A DNA stretch of 64,000 bases from Chitinophagaceae bacterium (GTDB lineage: Bacteria > Bacteroidota > Bacteroidia > Chitinophagales > Chitinophagaceae): assembly GCA_016787065.1 (NCBI GenBank), contig JAEUVD010000046.1:1-64000 (forward strand), given 5' to 3'. A program made the translations under genes and the position numbers. Below, in pieces: positions 6,826-16,651 of this stretch; position 1 is the first letter of the stretch; every line of letters starts with the position of its first letter. The notes under the pieces were generated by a model. That model saw nothing but the letters and a program-made list of their open reading frames with translations, was not told the DNA's origin and did no database searches.

Positions 6826-9435
6826 ATGGAGCAACCGGGTAAAAATAGAGTAAAAATCAAATTTTGGAGTATAAAAGTCCTTCCAATTTTGAGCCTCTGT
6901 ATTTTATTTTTGAATTCTTTAACAAGAGCCCAGCAACTGCGTTCTGTGGCCGATACTGCCATTCAAGTAATCGATACAAGTGAAATAAAAAATAAGGTGC
7001 TTGCCGATAGCACGAAAAGTATTCCTATTTCGAACGATAAATTACAATCTACTGTTGCGTATGAAGCGAAAGATTCCATCGTTTATGACGCCAAAAAGAA
7101 AATGTTGTATTTGCACCAAGGTGCTGTGATAAGTTATGAAGACATGAAAGTTAATTCAGACTTCATTGTGTATGAGCAAGATTCGAACCGGCTCACAGCG
7201 CTTCAAATTGATAGTGTGCAGCAAAGTAAAGATAGCTCGGTAGTACCGTCCAGATTATCGCAGGGTACAGAATCATCCACGTTTACTGCACTAAAATATA
7301 ATTTTAAGTCGAAACGAGCTTTGGTTGAAAATGCCTACTCCCAATATGGTGATGGGTTTATTATTAGCAATCAGGTTAAACGAAATAAAGACGAAACGAT
7401 TAACGGGTATAAAAATATTTACACTACCTGTAGCGATCCGCATCCTCATTTTGGCATTGGAGCAAAACGAATAAAAATTATACCAAATAAAGTGGCCGTT
7501 TCGGGGTCGGCCAATTTGATTATTGAAGATATTCCTACTCCCCTTTTTCTTCCTTTTGGATTATTTCCATTGAAGAAAGGACAGCGAAGTGGTTTTATTC
7601 TACCTACCTATTCGGTATCCGAAAGTGTTGGTTTTGGGTTGCGTGGTGGTGGTTATTATTTCGCGCTAAACGATCATTATGATTTAAAACTCATGGCCGA
7701 TGTGTATACCTTAGGTTCGTGGACGCTTGGTGCGTTTACAAATTATATCTATCGGTATCGCTTCAATGGTAATTTTGGTTTGAACTTTGCCTATAATAAA
7801 ATTGGCGAAAGCTATGAACCCGGCAACATAAACTCACGTGATTTTTCATTAACATGGCGACATACTGTAGATCCTAAAGTACTCGTAAACAGTAGTTTTT
7901 CAGCGAATGTTAATATTCGAAGTTCAAAATATAATACCTATAATACGTATGATGCAAACTCGTATTTGCAAAACAGCTTAAACTCCAATATTAGTTATTC
8001 GAAAAACTGGCCGGGAAAACCCTTTAGTTTTTCAGCTGCTGCACGACATAGTCAGAATACACAAACTCGACGGTATGATGTTACCCTTCCGGAATTGAAT
8101 TTCAATGTTAACCAGATATATCCTTTTCAATTCAGGAAAGATATTATCAAGCCACGTTGGTATGAAAAAATAACGGCATCGTATAATGCGCACGCCTTAA
8201 ATATGCTCTCGTTTTATGATAGCAGCTTCTCCTTAAACACGATGCGTTGGGATGATTTCAATAATGGCTTGGAGCAAGGAGCTAATGTAGGTGCTACCTA
8301 TAACGTGTTGAAGTATTTTAACTGGACTATCAATGCCGATTACCATGAATATTGGTACACTAAAAAATTCTTTCAACAATATGATTTTCAGGAAGAAGGA
8401 TTACGAAAAGATACCTTGCGTGGTTTTTATACGGCACGTTCCTATTCTGCCACTACGGCTTTATCCACACGTTTTTATGGCATAAAATTATTCAAGAAAG
8501 GCTGGCTTCGTGGTATACGACATGTTCTAACTCCTTCCATCAATCTTAGATATAATCCGAATTTTGGTGCGCTTTATTATTACACCACGTTTAGCGATAA
8601 AAGTTACAACCGTGCGCGATTGTCGTATTTTAGTGGCTCGGTAATAGGTGGCCCTGGCGATGGCAAACTAGGTGGTATTGGTTTTAATTTGGGTAATACG
8701 CTTCAGATGAAAGTGCGAAGTAAAAAGGATACCTTGAATGGGGTATCGAAAATTAACTTGATAGACGGTTTAGATTTTTCATCCTTTTATAATTTGGCGG
8801 TTGATTCGTTTCAATGGCAAAATTTAGGCATTGGGTATCGAACTACGCTGTTACCAAACATCCAGCTATCAGGCAATATGTCGTATTCCTTTTATGCCCT
8901 CGATTCAACCACGGGGAAACGTATCAATCAGTTTTATTTCAAATCGGTTGGCAAACCGTTGCGTTTTGAGAATGCTTCTTTAAACCTATCTGCTTCGCTG
9001 CCGGTTAAGAAAAATAATTCAGGAGCAACACTTACTGAAACACAAAAACAAACCATTGGCAATAACTATTCAGCCTATGCGGATTTTAATATTCCGTGGA
9101 CGTTACGTGTGAACTATGGTGTTCGATTTAATAAAAATTATTTAATAGCACGTCAAAAAGATACCCTTCAAATTAATCATGATCTTATTTTTTCAGGAGA
9201 TATAAATCTAACGTCGAAATGGAAAATCGGATTTAATAGTGGCTATGATTTTAAAGATAAAAAATTAAAGTTTACAACCTTTGATATTTATCGTGATTTA
9301 CATTGTTGGGAAATGCACATTAATATGATTCCATTTGGTCTACGGAAGAGTTATAATTTCACACTCAATGTAAAATCTGCCGTGCTGCAAGATTTAAAAT
9401 TAGTGCGACGAAAAGACTTTCGTGATTTTTTATAA
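6826..9435 (+). CDS. lptD: LPS-assembly outer membrane protein LptD
   Basis: A protein of 869 residues. After a signal segment (~15-36, ending TRAQ) comes an OstA/LptA-like N-terminal domain (~75-190, with IVYDAKKKMLYLHQGAVISY) and then a large beta-barrel region to the C terminus, rich in alternating aromatic strands. LptD inserts lipopolysaccharide into the outer leaflet of the outer membrane, normally with lipoprotein LptE, which is not evident here. The length suits the Bacteroidota form. I chose the ATG because the in-frame TTG four codons upstream abuts the -7 box. Divergent from the amidase operon that encodes the OstA-like partner. Confidence 0.88.
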   Translation: MEQPGKNRVKIKFWSIKVLPILSLCILFLNSLTRAQQLRSVADTAIQVIDTSEIKNKVLADSTKSIPISNDKLQSTVAYEAKDSIVYDAKKKMLYLHQGAVISYEDMKVNSDFIVYEQDSNRLTALQIDSVQQSKDSSVVPSRLSQGTESSTFTALKYNFKSKRALVENAYSQYGDGFIISNQVKRNKDETINGYKNIYTTCSDPHPHFGIGAKRIKIIPNKVAVSGSANLIIEDIPTPLFLPFGLFPLKKGQRSGFILPTYSVSESVGFGLRGGGYYFALNDHYDLKLMADVYTLGSWTLGAFTNYIYRYRFNGNFGLNFAYNKIGESYEPGNINSRDFSLTWRHTVDPKVLVNSSFSANVNIRSSKYNTYNTYDANSYLQNSLNSNISYSKNWPGKPFSFSAAARHSQNTQTRRYDVTLPELNFNVNQIYPFQFRKDIIKPRWYEKITASYNAHALNMLSFYDSSFSLNTMRWDDFNNGLEQGANVGATYNVLKYFNWTINADYHEYWYTKKFFQQYDFQEEGLRKDTLRGFYTARSYSATTALSTRFYGIKLFKKGWLRGIRHVLTPSINLRYNPNFGALYYYTTFSDKSYNRARLSYFSGSVIGGPGDGKLGGIGFNLGNTLQMKVRSKKDTLNGVSKINLIDGLDFSSFYNLAVDSFQWQNLGIGYRTTLLPNIQLSGNMSYSFYALDSTTGKRINQFYFKSVGKPLRFENASLNLSASLPVKKNNSGATLTETQKQTIGNNYSAYADFNIPWTLRVNYGVRFNKNYLIARQKDTLQINHDLIFSGDINLTSKWKIGFNSGYDFKDKKLKFTTFDIYRDLHCWEMHINMIPFGLRKSYNFTLNVKSAVLQDLKLVRRKDFRDFL

Positions 9436-9483
9436 ACGCTATTCTTTCCCAAAGTTTGTACAAGCTTATAGTATATTTACCCC

Positions 9484-10077
9484 ATGTTCTATTCATATAA
9501 AAACATTGTGCCGGTAGTAGATCCTAGCGCTTATGTTCATCCTCAGGCAGTAGTAACCGGCGATGTTGTTATTGGCAAAGATGTTTACATCGGTCCCGGA
9601 GCCGCAATTCGTGGCGACTTCGGTAAAATAATTATTGAAGACGGATGTAATGTGCAAGAGAATTGCACGATACACATGTTTCCCGGCGTTACGGTACTTT
9701 TAAAAGAAAATGCCCATATAGGGCATGGCGCTATCATTCATGGAGCTACCATAGGAAAAAATTGTTTAGTTGGCATGAATGCAGTAATTATGGATGATGT
9801 AGTGCTCGGTGATGAATGTGTAGTTGGCGCCCTTAGTTTTATTAAAGCAAAAGAACAAATACCACCTCGAAGTTTAGTAGCCGGCAACCCGGCAAAAATT
9901 ATTCGCGAAGTGAGTGATGAGATGATTCAATGGAAAACAGAAGGCACCGGCGTTTATCAGCAACTGGCTCGTGATGCGCATGCCGAGTTAGTACCTTGCG
10001 AGCCTCTTTCAGAACTTCCGGAACAACGTGAATCAATCACGATGAATTATAAAACCTGGAACGACACAAAAAAATAA
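9484..10077 (+). CDS. Gamma-carbonic anhydrase-like hexapeptide-repeat protein (PaaY type)
   Basis: A 197-residue left-handed beta-helix protein. Hexapeptide repeats fill residues 10-135 (AVVTGDVVIGKDVYIGPGA). Metal ligands of the gamma-carbonic-anhydrase family are in place: His64 (CTIH), His81 and His86 (HIGHGAIIHG). The helical C-terminal tail (RSLVAGNPAKIIREVSDE) matches the PaaY/CaiE branch. Members are zinc hydrolases or carbonic anhydrases; no phenylacetate genes are nearby, so the substrate is open. A near -7 box (TATATTTA, 9472-9479) ends 4 nt before the ATG. It starts a three-gene unit, with the next start 2 nt after its stop. Confidence 0.85.
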   Translation: MFYSYKNIVPVVDPSAYVHPQAVVTGDVVIGKDVYIGPGAAIRGDFGKIIIEDGCNVQENCTIHMFPGVTVLLKENAHIGHGAIIHGATIGKNCLVGMNAVIMDDVVLGDECVVGALSFIKAKEQIPPRSLVAGNPAKIIREVSDEMIQWKTEGTGVYQQLARDAHAELVPCEPLSELPEQRESITMNYKTWNDTKK

Positions 10078-10079
10078 TT

Positions 10080-10544
10080 ATGCAAAAATTAGATTTTCTT
10101 CAACACGATTTTCCAAAGTATTTGGAAGCACTCGATATTCATACCATACCTGTATTCGGCAAAATGAATGTGCAACAAATGATAGAGCACATGGCCTATG
10201 CTTTTCAACAGGCAAACGGCAAACTTGTAATTCCAAATACACAACCTGATTCGGTAACTGAAAAAATGTATCTGTTTATGATGAGCGACCGGCCATTTAA
10301 AGACAACACACCGAATCCGAACTTACCGGTTGAACCTGAACCGGCCAAATTTGCTTCAAAGCAAGAAGCTATTGATGCGCTGCGTTCTGAAATACAAACT
10401 TTCATTTCCGTTTTTAAAGAAGATGAAACTTTACGTATTGTAAATCCTTTTTTCGGTAATTTGAACTTTCAAGAATGGGTACATTTACTGCATAAGCATG
10501 CCTTGCATCATTTACGTCAGTTTAATATTATACCAACATCATGA
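10080..10544 (+). CDS. DinB-superfamily / DUF1569-like protein
   Basis: A 154-residue soluble protein. The N-terminal GKMNVQQMIEHMAYAF and C-terminal FQEWVHLLHKHALHHLRQF carry the spaced histidines of the DinB/DUF1569 four-helix bundle, where three histidines bind a divalent metal. Its C-terminal end closely resembles that of the protein at 42597-43058, so the two are likely paralogs. No activity is assigned to this branch. It starts 2 nt after the gamma-carbonic-anhydrase gene and overlaps the next gene by 4 nt, so the three are probably co-transcribed. Confidence 0.65.
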   Translation: MQKLDFLQHDFPKYLEALDIHTIPVFGKMNVQQMIEHMAYAFQQANGKLVIPNTQPDSVTEKMYLFMMSDRPFKDNTPNPNLPVEPEPAKFASKQEAIDALRSEIQTFISVFKEDETLRIVNPFFGNLNFQEWVHLLHKHALHHLRQFNIIPTS

Positions 10545-10942
10545 CCTCCATTATTAAAACTATATTTGCTGCGGTTTTAGGCATTATTATTAGTTTATGT
10601 GTTTACGAATTAGTAGACGCCTTAAATGGCAAATGGTATCCAAGTACCCATTTACAACCCACCTATGAACAACGATTAAAGGATTTGGAAAATATGCCTT
10701 TGGCTTCCATGTTGATTGTATTGGCTGGTTATATTGTGGCGAGTTTTATGGGCGGCTATGCCGCAGCACGTGTAGCACCCGATGGCAAAAAATGGGTTGC
10801 CGCTGGCAGTGTTGGTTTTTTTCTTTTACTGGGTGGCATTGTGTATTTCATGGCCCTTCCCCATGCGCTGTGGTTGTCGATTTCAAGTTGTTTGGCCTTT
10901 GTGGTAATGAGTTTAGCGGGTGCGAAAATTGCTTCCAGATAA
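10541..10942 (+). CDS. Small four-helix membrane protein, unknown function
   Basis: A 133-residue protein with four predicted membrane segments (about 5-25, 54-75, 85-105 and 110-130) and a short loop after the first that carries a WYPSTH motif. I do not recognise the family. Its ATGA start overlaps the stop of the DUF1569-like gene, so translation is probably coupled. Confidence 0.6.
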   Translation: MTSIIKTIFAAVLGIIISLCVYELVDALNGKWYPSTHLQPTYEQRLKDLENMPLASMLIVLAGYIVASFMGGYAAARVAPDGKKWVAAGSVGFFLLLGGIVYFMALPHALWLSISSCLAFVVMSLAGAKIASR

Positions 10943-11096
10943 TTTCTCCGTGCTAGTATAATAGTTTGTACCAAATTATTCTAAAGCCAAGTGCGACCTT
11001 GTTCACAAACAGTTTCCACCAACGGTTGTATTCTAGGTAAGCGTCTTGTGATTGTCATGTATGTAAAGAAATATTTTTTCAACTTCCAATAATTAT

Positions 11097-11104
11097 TTAC
11101 TTTG
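11097..11104 (+). promoter_or_regulatory. -7-like promoter box TTACTTTG
   Basis: Seven of eight positions match TAnnTTTG. It ends 27 nt before the ATG at 11132 and overlaps the earlier in-frame TTG, arguing against that TTG as the start. It follows a ~150-nt gap after the preceding operon. Confidence 0.35.
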
Positions 11105-11131
11105 AGCGTTTATTATCCAAACCCGAAAAAC

Positions 11132-11935
11132 ATGAGTAAAGAAAGCTATGCGATGAATGTTCCAAGTTTGGTGGAACTATTATTTACATGGAAAAACAGG
11201 TTAGCACTTTTTGCTACGTTATTAGCTTTCGTAACCGCCCTCATTTTGTATATAACACCGAATCAATATTATTCTTATTCATCTGCTATTCCTACGAACG
11301 CTGCTATCACGGATAAGGCTTATCTCTTCAACGAAAATTTGAATGATCTGCATCAATCTATCGGAACGTATTCCGATTTGGAACGACTTTATGCTACAGC
11401 AACATTAGACACTGCCTATAAATTCTTGATTGAAAAATACGACTTAGTTAAGCGTTATAATATCAAAGCACCTAATCATAATATTGGCGTACAGAAAGCC
11501 ATATTAATGTTGAGTGATGAAAACATTCGTATCGAGAAATCGGAAAATGGATTGCTACGAATTCACATAATAGATTTTAGTCCGGATACAGCCGCAGCTA
11601 TGGCAAACGATTTGATGCAATGGGTGAATGAGGTAAACAGTACTTTATTACTAGCATACAACCGCAACAGTTTTCAAAAACTAGATTCCATGTCTGTAGT
11701 AATGAGCAAAGAGAACAATCCGGAAATAGACCATGTACAGCGTTTAAAGAAACAATTTGAAATTGCTATGCGCATTCAACAACCTGCCTTACGGATTGTT
11801 GAAAAGGCAAGTCCGAGTTTAAAGCACTTCAAACCAAAGCGTTTAATTACGTTTATTTCTACCATGCTGTTAGGTATGTTATCTGCAATTGCTTTAGTTG
11901 CTATTTGGGAATCAATTCGTGTGCAACGAAGCTAG
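11132..11935 (+). CDS. Wzz-like polysaccharide chain-length / co-polymerase protein
   Basis: A protein of 267 residues from the chosen ATG. Membrane helices lie near each end (about 26-44 and 235-257), with a periplasmic helical domain between them, the layout of Wzz/PCP proteins that set O-antigen or capsule chain length. Identity to classical Wzz is not evident, so the call rests on topology and on the next gene, an O-antigen ligase or polymerase that starts 3 nt after this stop. The upstream TTG start overlaps the promoter box and was not used. Confidence 0.6.
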   Translation: MSKESYAMNVPSLVELLFTWKNRLALFATLLAFVTALILYITPNQYYSYSSAIPTNAAITDKAYLFNENLNDLHQSIGTYSDLERLYATATLDTAYKFLIEKYDLVKRYNIKAPNHNIGVQKAILMLSDENIRIEKSENGLLRIHIIDFSPDTAAAMANDLMQWVNEVNSTLLLAYNRNSFQKLDSMSVVMSKENNPEIDHVQRLKKQFEIAMRIQQPALRIVEKASPSLKHFKPKRLITFISTMLLGMLSAIALVAIWESIRVQRS

Positions 11936-11938
11936 GCT

Positions 11939-13378
11939 ATGGGTGCGCAACTAAATCGCTGGATCTGGTTTTTAGCAATGGTTTTACTATTGTTTGTATT
12001 CGGAATTAGTACGGCATTTCAAAATTGGTATTTACCGCTTACCCTCCTCGGCGTTTTATTTGTTCTACTGATGATGTTATACCCGAAGCAACTTTTTTGG
12101 TTGTTAGTTGTAAGTATACCTTTATCCTTCGAGTTTCACTTAGATAAAAAATTAGGTCTCGATTTTCCGGATGAACTCTTGATGCTAATTCTTGTTGGTG
12201 CCACTTTACTTTGTTTAGCGGTGTATCGTTTTAAACAGCTGCAAACTTTTCTGCAACATCCGTTGTTTATGCTGTTATTCATTCAATTTATTTGGATCAT
12301 TGTTTGCTGTGTTCATTCGCAACACCCCTATCTAAGCTTGAAATACACCTTATCGAAAATCTGGTATTTTATACCATTTACCGTTGTGCCCTTATTGGTA
12401 CTTAACCAACGCAAAGCTTGGGTAACATTAGGTTACTGTATTGTTTTACCAGTTTTGGCAATTGCAGTTTATACCATGATACGACATAGTGTAAGCGGAT
12501 TTTCGTTTTTGAAGATTAACGATGCCGCTAAACCAATTTTCAGGAATCATGTTACCTATGGTGCTTCCCTATCTATTGGGTTTTCGGTATTACTCGGTAT
12601 GTGGATTCAATCCAAACGATGGCGAAAAAATAATTGGCTGGTGCTGGCTATGCTATTTCTTCTTACAGCTATTTACTTTTCATATACAAGGGGTACCTGG
12701 GTTTCTGTAGTGCTGTCTGCCATTGCTTCTTTGTTTTTTCTACGCAATAGAATTATTCCAGTATTAGTAATTGTATTTAGTTCAATTGTAGTTTTTACAA
12801 GTTACATGATTTACGACGACCATTATTTTTCTCTTCAACCCGAGTTTGAAAAAACTATCATTCACGATAATCTATCCGACCACTTAGATGCCATGTATTC
12901 GATGAAAGAACTTTCTACTTCCGAACGATTCTATCGTTGGATAGCAGCCTTTCGCATGAGCACGGAACACCCTGTTGTGGGTTTTGGACCTTCCACTTTT
13001 TATTCCGAATATAAACCTTACGCCGACGCCCGTTTTAGAACCTATGTAAGTGAAAACCCGGAAAAGTCTACCGTTCATAATTATTTTCTGCTTACTATGG
13101 TTGAACAGGGTTTCCTTGGTTTAATTATTCTAACTACCTTACTACTTGTGTTTTACGTGTACTGCCAACGACTTTATTTTCGTTTCCACGATACTTTCTT
13201 TAAAACTATCGTGTTAATTTGTTTTCTTATTATGACCAATATCGTTATTATAAACTTCTTTAGCGATATGATTGAAACGGATAAAGTAGGAACGTTTTAC
13301 TTTATGTGTTTTGGTGTGCTAATACTTTTGGATAGTTACCACAGGAACAAAGCTGAAGAATCGCTGCGTATCGAATAG
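11939..13378 (+). CDS. O-antigen ligase / Wzy-type polymerase membrane protein
   Basis: A 479-residue polytopic membrane protein with about 11-12 hydrophobic helices and one large periplasmic loop (~285-385). Within that loop are ERFYRWIAAFRMSTEHPVVG and FGPSTFY followed by VHNYFLLTMVEQGFLG, the usual signature of the O-antigen ligase (Wzy_C/WaaL) family. These enzymes join or polymerise undecaprenyl-linked glycans at the outer face of the inner membrane. Ligase and polymerase cannot be told apart from sequence alone. It follows the Wzz-like gene closely, and the two probably act together. It converges on the next gene with a 3-nt gap. Confidence 0.8.
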   Translation: MGAQLNRWIWFLAMVLLLFVFGISTAFQNWYLPLTLLGVLFVLLMMLYPKQLFWLLVVSIPLSFEFHLDKKLGLDFPDELLMLILVGATLLCLAVYRFKQLQTFLQHPLFMLLFIQFIWIIVCCVHSQHPYLSLKYTLSKIWYFIPFTVVPLLVLNQRKAWVTLGYCIVLPVLAIAVYTMIRHSVSGFSFLKINDAAKPIFRNHVTYGASLSIGFSVLLGMWIQSKRWRKNNWLVLAMLFLLTAIYFSYTRGTWVSVVLSAIASLFFLRNRIIPVLVIVFSSIVVFTSYMIYDDHYFSLQPEFEKTIIHDNLSDHLDAMYSMKELSTSERFYRWIAAFRMSTEHPVVGFGPSTFYSEYKPYADARFRTYVSENPEKSTVHNYFLLTMVEQGFLGLIILTTLLLVFYVYCQRLYFRFHDTFFKTIVLICFLIMTNIVIINFFSDMIETDKVGTFYFMCFGVLILLDSYHRNKAEESLRIE

Positions 13379-13381
13379 CAC

Positions 13382-13825
13382 TTAGTTTCCTCCTTTTAAG
13401 ATAATCTTGACCCCTTTGCTGTAAGCGTATTTATTAGCTTGATCTTTAATAGAAACCTTTTCGATATAAATGGTATCCCCTTTAAACGCGCGCTCCTTAA
13501 AAATCTGTTTCCAGTTAGCAGTTACCGAATCGCCTTTGCAGTGATCGCTGGTATAATCAACAGTAATAATCGGCAGTCCGGTTGAATCCTGATACACACC
13601 ACGTTCGGCATAGGTTATATCATAACTTTCTACTTTGAATAGGTTATTACTGGAATCCTTAGCACAAATTGGTTGATTCAGCATTTGAATAAACTGATTC
13701 ACATCAAGAGTAACGATTCCTGCATGATGGCATCCAAAAAAAGTATCATATCGAGGTTTCGGTTGCTCTTGCGAAAATGAGCAAAGCAATAAAGCAAATG
13801 AAGCTGCGAATAATTTTTTCATCAA
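13382..13825 (-). CDS. Secreted hypothetical protein with four cysteines
   Basis: A 147-residue protein with a signal peptide (1-18, MMKKLFAASFALLLCSFS). The cysteine at the end of that segment is not in a standard lipobox. Three further cysteines (FFGCHHAG, QPICAKD, SDHCKGD) suggest disulfides or a metal site. The family is not recognised. It starts 7 nt after the stop of valS on the same strand, so it may share the valS transcript. Confidence 0.55.
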   Translation of the reverse strand: MMKKLFAASFALLLCSFSQEQPKPRYDTFFGCHHAGIVTLDVNQFIQMLNQPICAKDSSNNLFKVESYDITYAERGVYQDSTGLPIITVDYTSDHCKGDSVTANWKQIFKERAFKGDTIYIEKVSIKDQANKYAYSKGVKIILKGGN

Positions 13826-13832
13826 CTAAAAA

Positions 13833-16475
13833 TTACCCAAGCAATTTAAGGCTTTCTTCAATTACACGTATTTTTTCGAGGGCATCATTTTTCTTCTTTA
13901 ACTCCATATCAACAACTTCTTTTTTCGCGTTCTGAACAAAACGTTCGTTACTTAATTTTTTGTCGATGCTGGTTAAAAACCCTTGATAATACAGTAAATC
14001 CTTTTTCATTTGTTCAATTTGCTGCGTATTATCCACTTCCTTTTCCGAACTCATTGCACAAGCAAATTGTGCTATCGTAAATGATGTAGCCTTTTCGGAT
14101 TTTCCTGTTCCATAAACCACTTCTACTGCAGCACACTGACGTTTTAAGGTTAACGCCATTAGCTTAAAGTCGGCAGTATCCGGTAAAAATAAACTTACCT
14201 CATCTTTAGGTTTTAAGCCTTGCTTTACTTTAAGGTCGCGAATGGTGGTAATGGCGGATTTCAATAATTCTCCTTGCTTGAGAACGGCATGATTGATGTT
14301 TTGAACGTTGACCAAATGGGATACCATAAGGTCATCCCCGGCTGCACGTTCCGACAACGCATGATATACTTCTTCTGTTAAGAATGGCATAAAAGGATGC
14401 AACAGTTTCATCAATTCCTCGAAAAAGTGAAGTGCCTGTTCCATATTATATGAACAGATAGGTTGATCAGCCGCTGTTTTAATCCATTCCAAATACCAAC
14501 TGCAATAGTCATCCCAAATAAGTGAATAAATTTTCTTCAAGGCCTCACTTAATCGAAACTCCTTGATATCCTGTTCAATTTCGTTTTGAACTTCAAAAAG
14601 TCGTTGTTGAAACCATACCGAAGGGAAAAGCACTTCCTCTTCCGTAGAATCCATTTTCTCTTTTTCATTTAAAATCTGCAAAAGTTTTAACGCATTCCAG
14701 ATTTTATTTGCAAAGAGTTTTCCTTGTTCTAACGTGGATTCATCAAAGAGTAAATCATTCCCGGCCGGAGAAGAAATGAGCACACCAAAACGTGTGGCAT
14801 CTGCTCCGTAATCATCTATGAGTTTTAATAAATCGGGCGAATTGCCTAACGACTTACTCATTTTTCTACCTTGTTTATCCCGAACAATTCCGGTAAAATA
14901 AACCTGATTAAATGGTATTTGTTTTCGATATTCTAAACCGGCTACAATCATTCGAGCTACCCAAAAAAAGATAATTTCAGGGGCAGTAACTAAGGTTGCA
15001 GTTGGATAATAATAGTTGAGATCGGCATTTTGATCTTTGTTCTTGTTCCAACCGAAAACTTCCATAGGCCATAACCACGAAGAGAACCATGTATCGAGTA
15101 CGTCCGATTCTTGCTTCGGTTCTTCAATATCCGTTCCGAACTGAGATTTGAATGCGAGTCGTGCTTCCTCGATCGTTTTAGCTATAACGAAGTTTCCTTT
15201 AGCATCGTACCATGCAGGTATTCGATGTCCCCAACGTAACTGCCGACTGATACACCAATCTTTGATGTTCTCCATCCAATGACGATACGTGTTTTTGAAT
15301 TTTGGCGGATAGAATTTAATCTCATCCTTCATAACTGCATCCAGCGCAGGTTTGGCGAGGTCAGTCATGGTACACCACCACTGCATACTCAAACGTGGTT
15401 CAATAACTACATCGGTACGCTCACTAAATCCAACCTGGTTTCGGTAATCTTCCACCTTTTCAATAAACCCTTGTGCTTGCATGTCTTCCACAATCTTCTT
15501 TCGCACCTCAAATCTATCCATACCCACATAAAGCTGAGCGGCTTCGCTCATTGTTCCATCTTCGTTCAACGTATCTATAACCGGGAGTTGATGCTTAACA
15601 CCTAAATTATAATCGTTAATATCATGGGCCGGAGTCACCTTTAAACAACCCGTTCCGAATTCTATATCAATATATTCATCCGCAATAATTGGAATTTCGC
15701 GTTGAATAAGTGGCACGAAACAAGTTTGTCCGACTAGGTTTTTATATCGTTCATCATCGGGGTGCACACAAATAGCAACATCACCAAGAATCGTTTCCGG
15801 ACGCACAGTGGCAATGGTAATATGCGTTCTACTAAAATCAGTGGCCTCTTTTGATTTTTCAGAAAGCGGATAATTCACGTATACCAACTTACTGTTTACT
15901 TCTTTATGAATAACTTCTTCATCGCTAAGCGCAGTTTTCGCTTTTGGATCCCAGTTGATCATTTTAACACCGCGGTAAATATGCCCTTTTTTGTAGAGGT
16001 CGATAAATACATCAATAACGGCTTCGTAATAATCAGGATCCATGGTGAACGAGGTACGATTCCAATCGAGTGTACAACCTAATTTCTTCAATTGCTGAAG
16101 AATAATGCCACCATATTTCTCTTTCCATTCCCATGCGTATTTCAAAAATTCTTCGCGGGAAAGGGCATTCTTATCAATTCCTTGCTCACGCAACATGGCC
16201 ACTACTTTAGCTTCGGTTGCTATAGAAGCGTGATCGGTACCGGGTACCCAGCAAGTATTAAAACCTTTTAATTTCGCATAGCGAATGAGAACATCCTGTA
16301 CGGAGTTATTCAGAGCATGGCCCATGTGTAAAACACCGGTTACATTGGGCGGTGGAATAACTATAGTATAAGCCGGCTTATCATTCGGTTCAGAATGAAA
16401 ATAACCGCTATTCATCCAATGGCTGTACCAGAGGTTTTCTGCACGTTGATGTTCGAAATTCTTAGCTAAGGTCAT
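13833..16475 (-). CDS. valS: Valyl-tRNA synthetase
   Basis: An 880-residue class I aminoacyl-tRNA synthetase that charges tRNA-Val. The HIGH-type motif is HMGH at about 50-53 (PPPNVTGVLHMGHALN), and the KMSKS loop is near residue 538 (GRKMSKSLGN). The editing (CP1) domain with TVRPETILGDVAICVHP lies between. An anticodon-binding domain and a C-terminal coiled-coil arm (final ~65 residues) complete the usual ValRS layout. An exact -7 box (TATATTTG) ends 8 nt before the ATG, fixing the start. Confidence 0.97.
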   Translation of the reverse strand: MTLAKNFEHQRAENLWYSHWMNSGYFHSEPNDKPAYTIVIPPPNVTGVLHMGHALNNSVQDVLIRYAKLKGFNTCWVPGTDHASIATEAKVVAMLREQGIDKNALSREEFLKYAWEWKEKYGGIILQQLKKLGCTLDWNRTSFTMDPDYYEAVIDVFIDLYKKGHIYRGVKMINWDPKAKTALSDEEVIHKEVNSKLVYVNYPLSEKSKEATDFSRTHITIATVRPETILGDVAICVHPDDERYKNLVGQTCFVPLIQREIPIIADEYIDIEFGTGCLKVTPAHDINDYNLGVKHQLPVIDTLNEDGTMSEAAQLYVGMDRFEVRKKIVEDMQAQGFIEKVEDYRNQVGFSERTDVVIEPRLSMQWWCTMTDLAKPALDAVMKDEIKFYPPKFKNTYRHWMENIKDWCISRQLRWGHRIPAWYDAKGNFVIAKTIEEARLAFKSQFGTDIEEPKQESDVLDTWFSSWLWPMEVFGWNKNKDQNADLNYYYPTATLVTAPEIIFFWVARMIVAGLEYRKQIPFNQVYFTGIVRDKQGRKMSKSLGNSPDLLKLIDDYGADATRFGVLISSPAGNDLLFDESTLEQGKLFANKIWNALKLLQILNEKEKMDSTEEEVLFPSVWFQQRLFEVQNEIEQDIKEFRLSEALKKIYSLIWDDYCSWYLEWIKTAADQPICSYNMEQALHFFEELMKLLHPFMPFLTEEVYHALSERAAGDDLMVSHLVNVQNINHAVLKQGELLKSAITTIRDLKVKQGLKPKDEVSLFLPDTADFKLMALTLKRQCAAVEVVYGTGKSEKATSFTIAQFACAMSSEKEVDNTQQIEQMKKDLLYYQGFLTSIDKKLSNERFVQNAKKEVVDMELKKKNDALEKIRVIEESLKLLG

Positions 16476-16483
16476 AAGGACGG

Positions 16484-16491
16484 CAAATATA
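16484..16491 (-). promoter_or_regulatory. -7 promoter box TATATTTG for valS
   Basis: An exact TAnnTTTG on the minus strand, 8 nt before the valS ATG. A possible -33 TTG lies about 22 nt further upstream. The 5' untranslated region would be a few bases at most. Confidence 0.55.
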
Positions 16492-16640
16492 GTTTATATC
16501 ATGAATGAAATAACAATCGCGAAGGGCATACCTAAGGGTAGTTTTTAGAACACCTTATAATGATTGAACTAAAGAAAATACTTAACGATTTTATTAGGTT
16601 CCGAAGATATTTATTCATCAGAGAAAAACACAAAAAAGTG

Positions 16641-16648
16641 TATTTTCG
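16641..16648 (+). promoter_or_regulatory. -7-like promoter box TATTTTCG for the O-methyltransferase
   Basis: One mismatch to TAnnTTTG. It ends 3 nt before the ATG at 16652, another apparently leaderless arrangement. Confidence 0.4.
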
Positions 16649-16651
16649 GAG

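Noticed and set aside
9484..10077. LpxA or other acyltransferase
   Set aside because: The hexapeptide protein has the three metal-binding histidines and tail of the gamma-carbonic-anhydrase/PaaY family rather than the acyltransferase signature.
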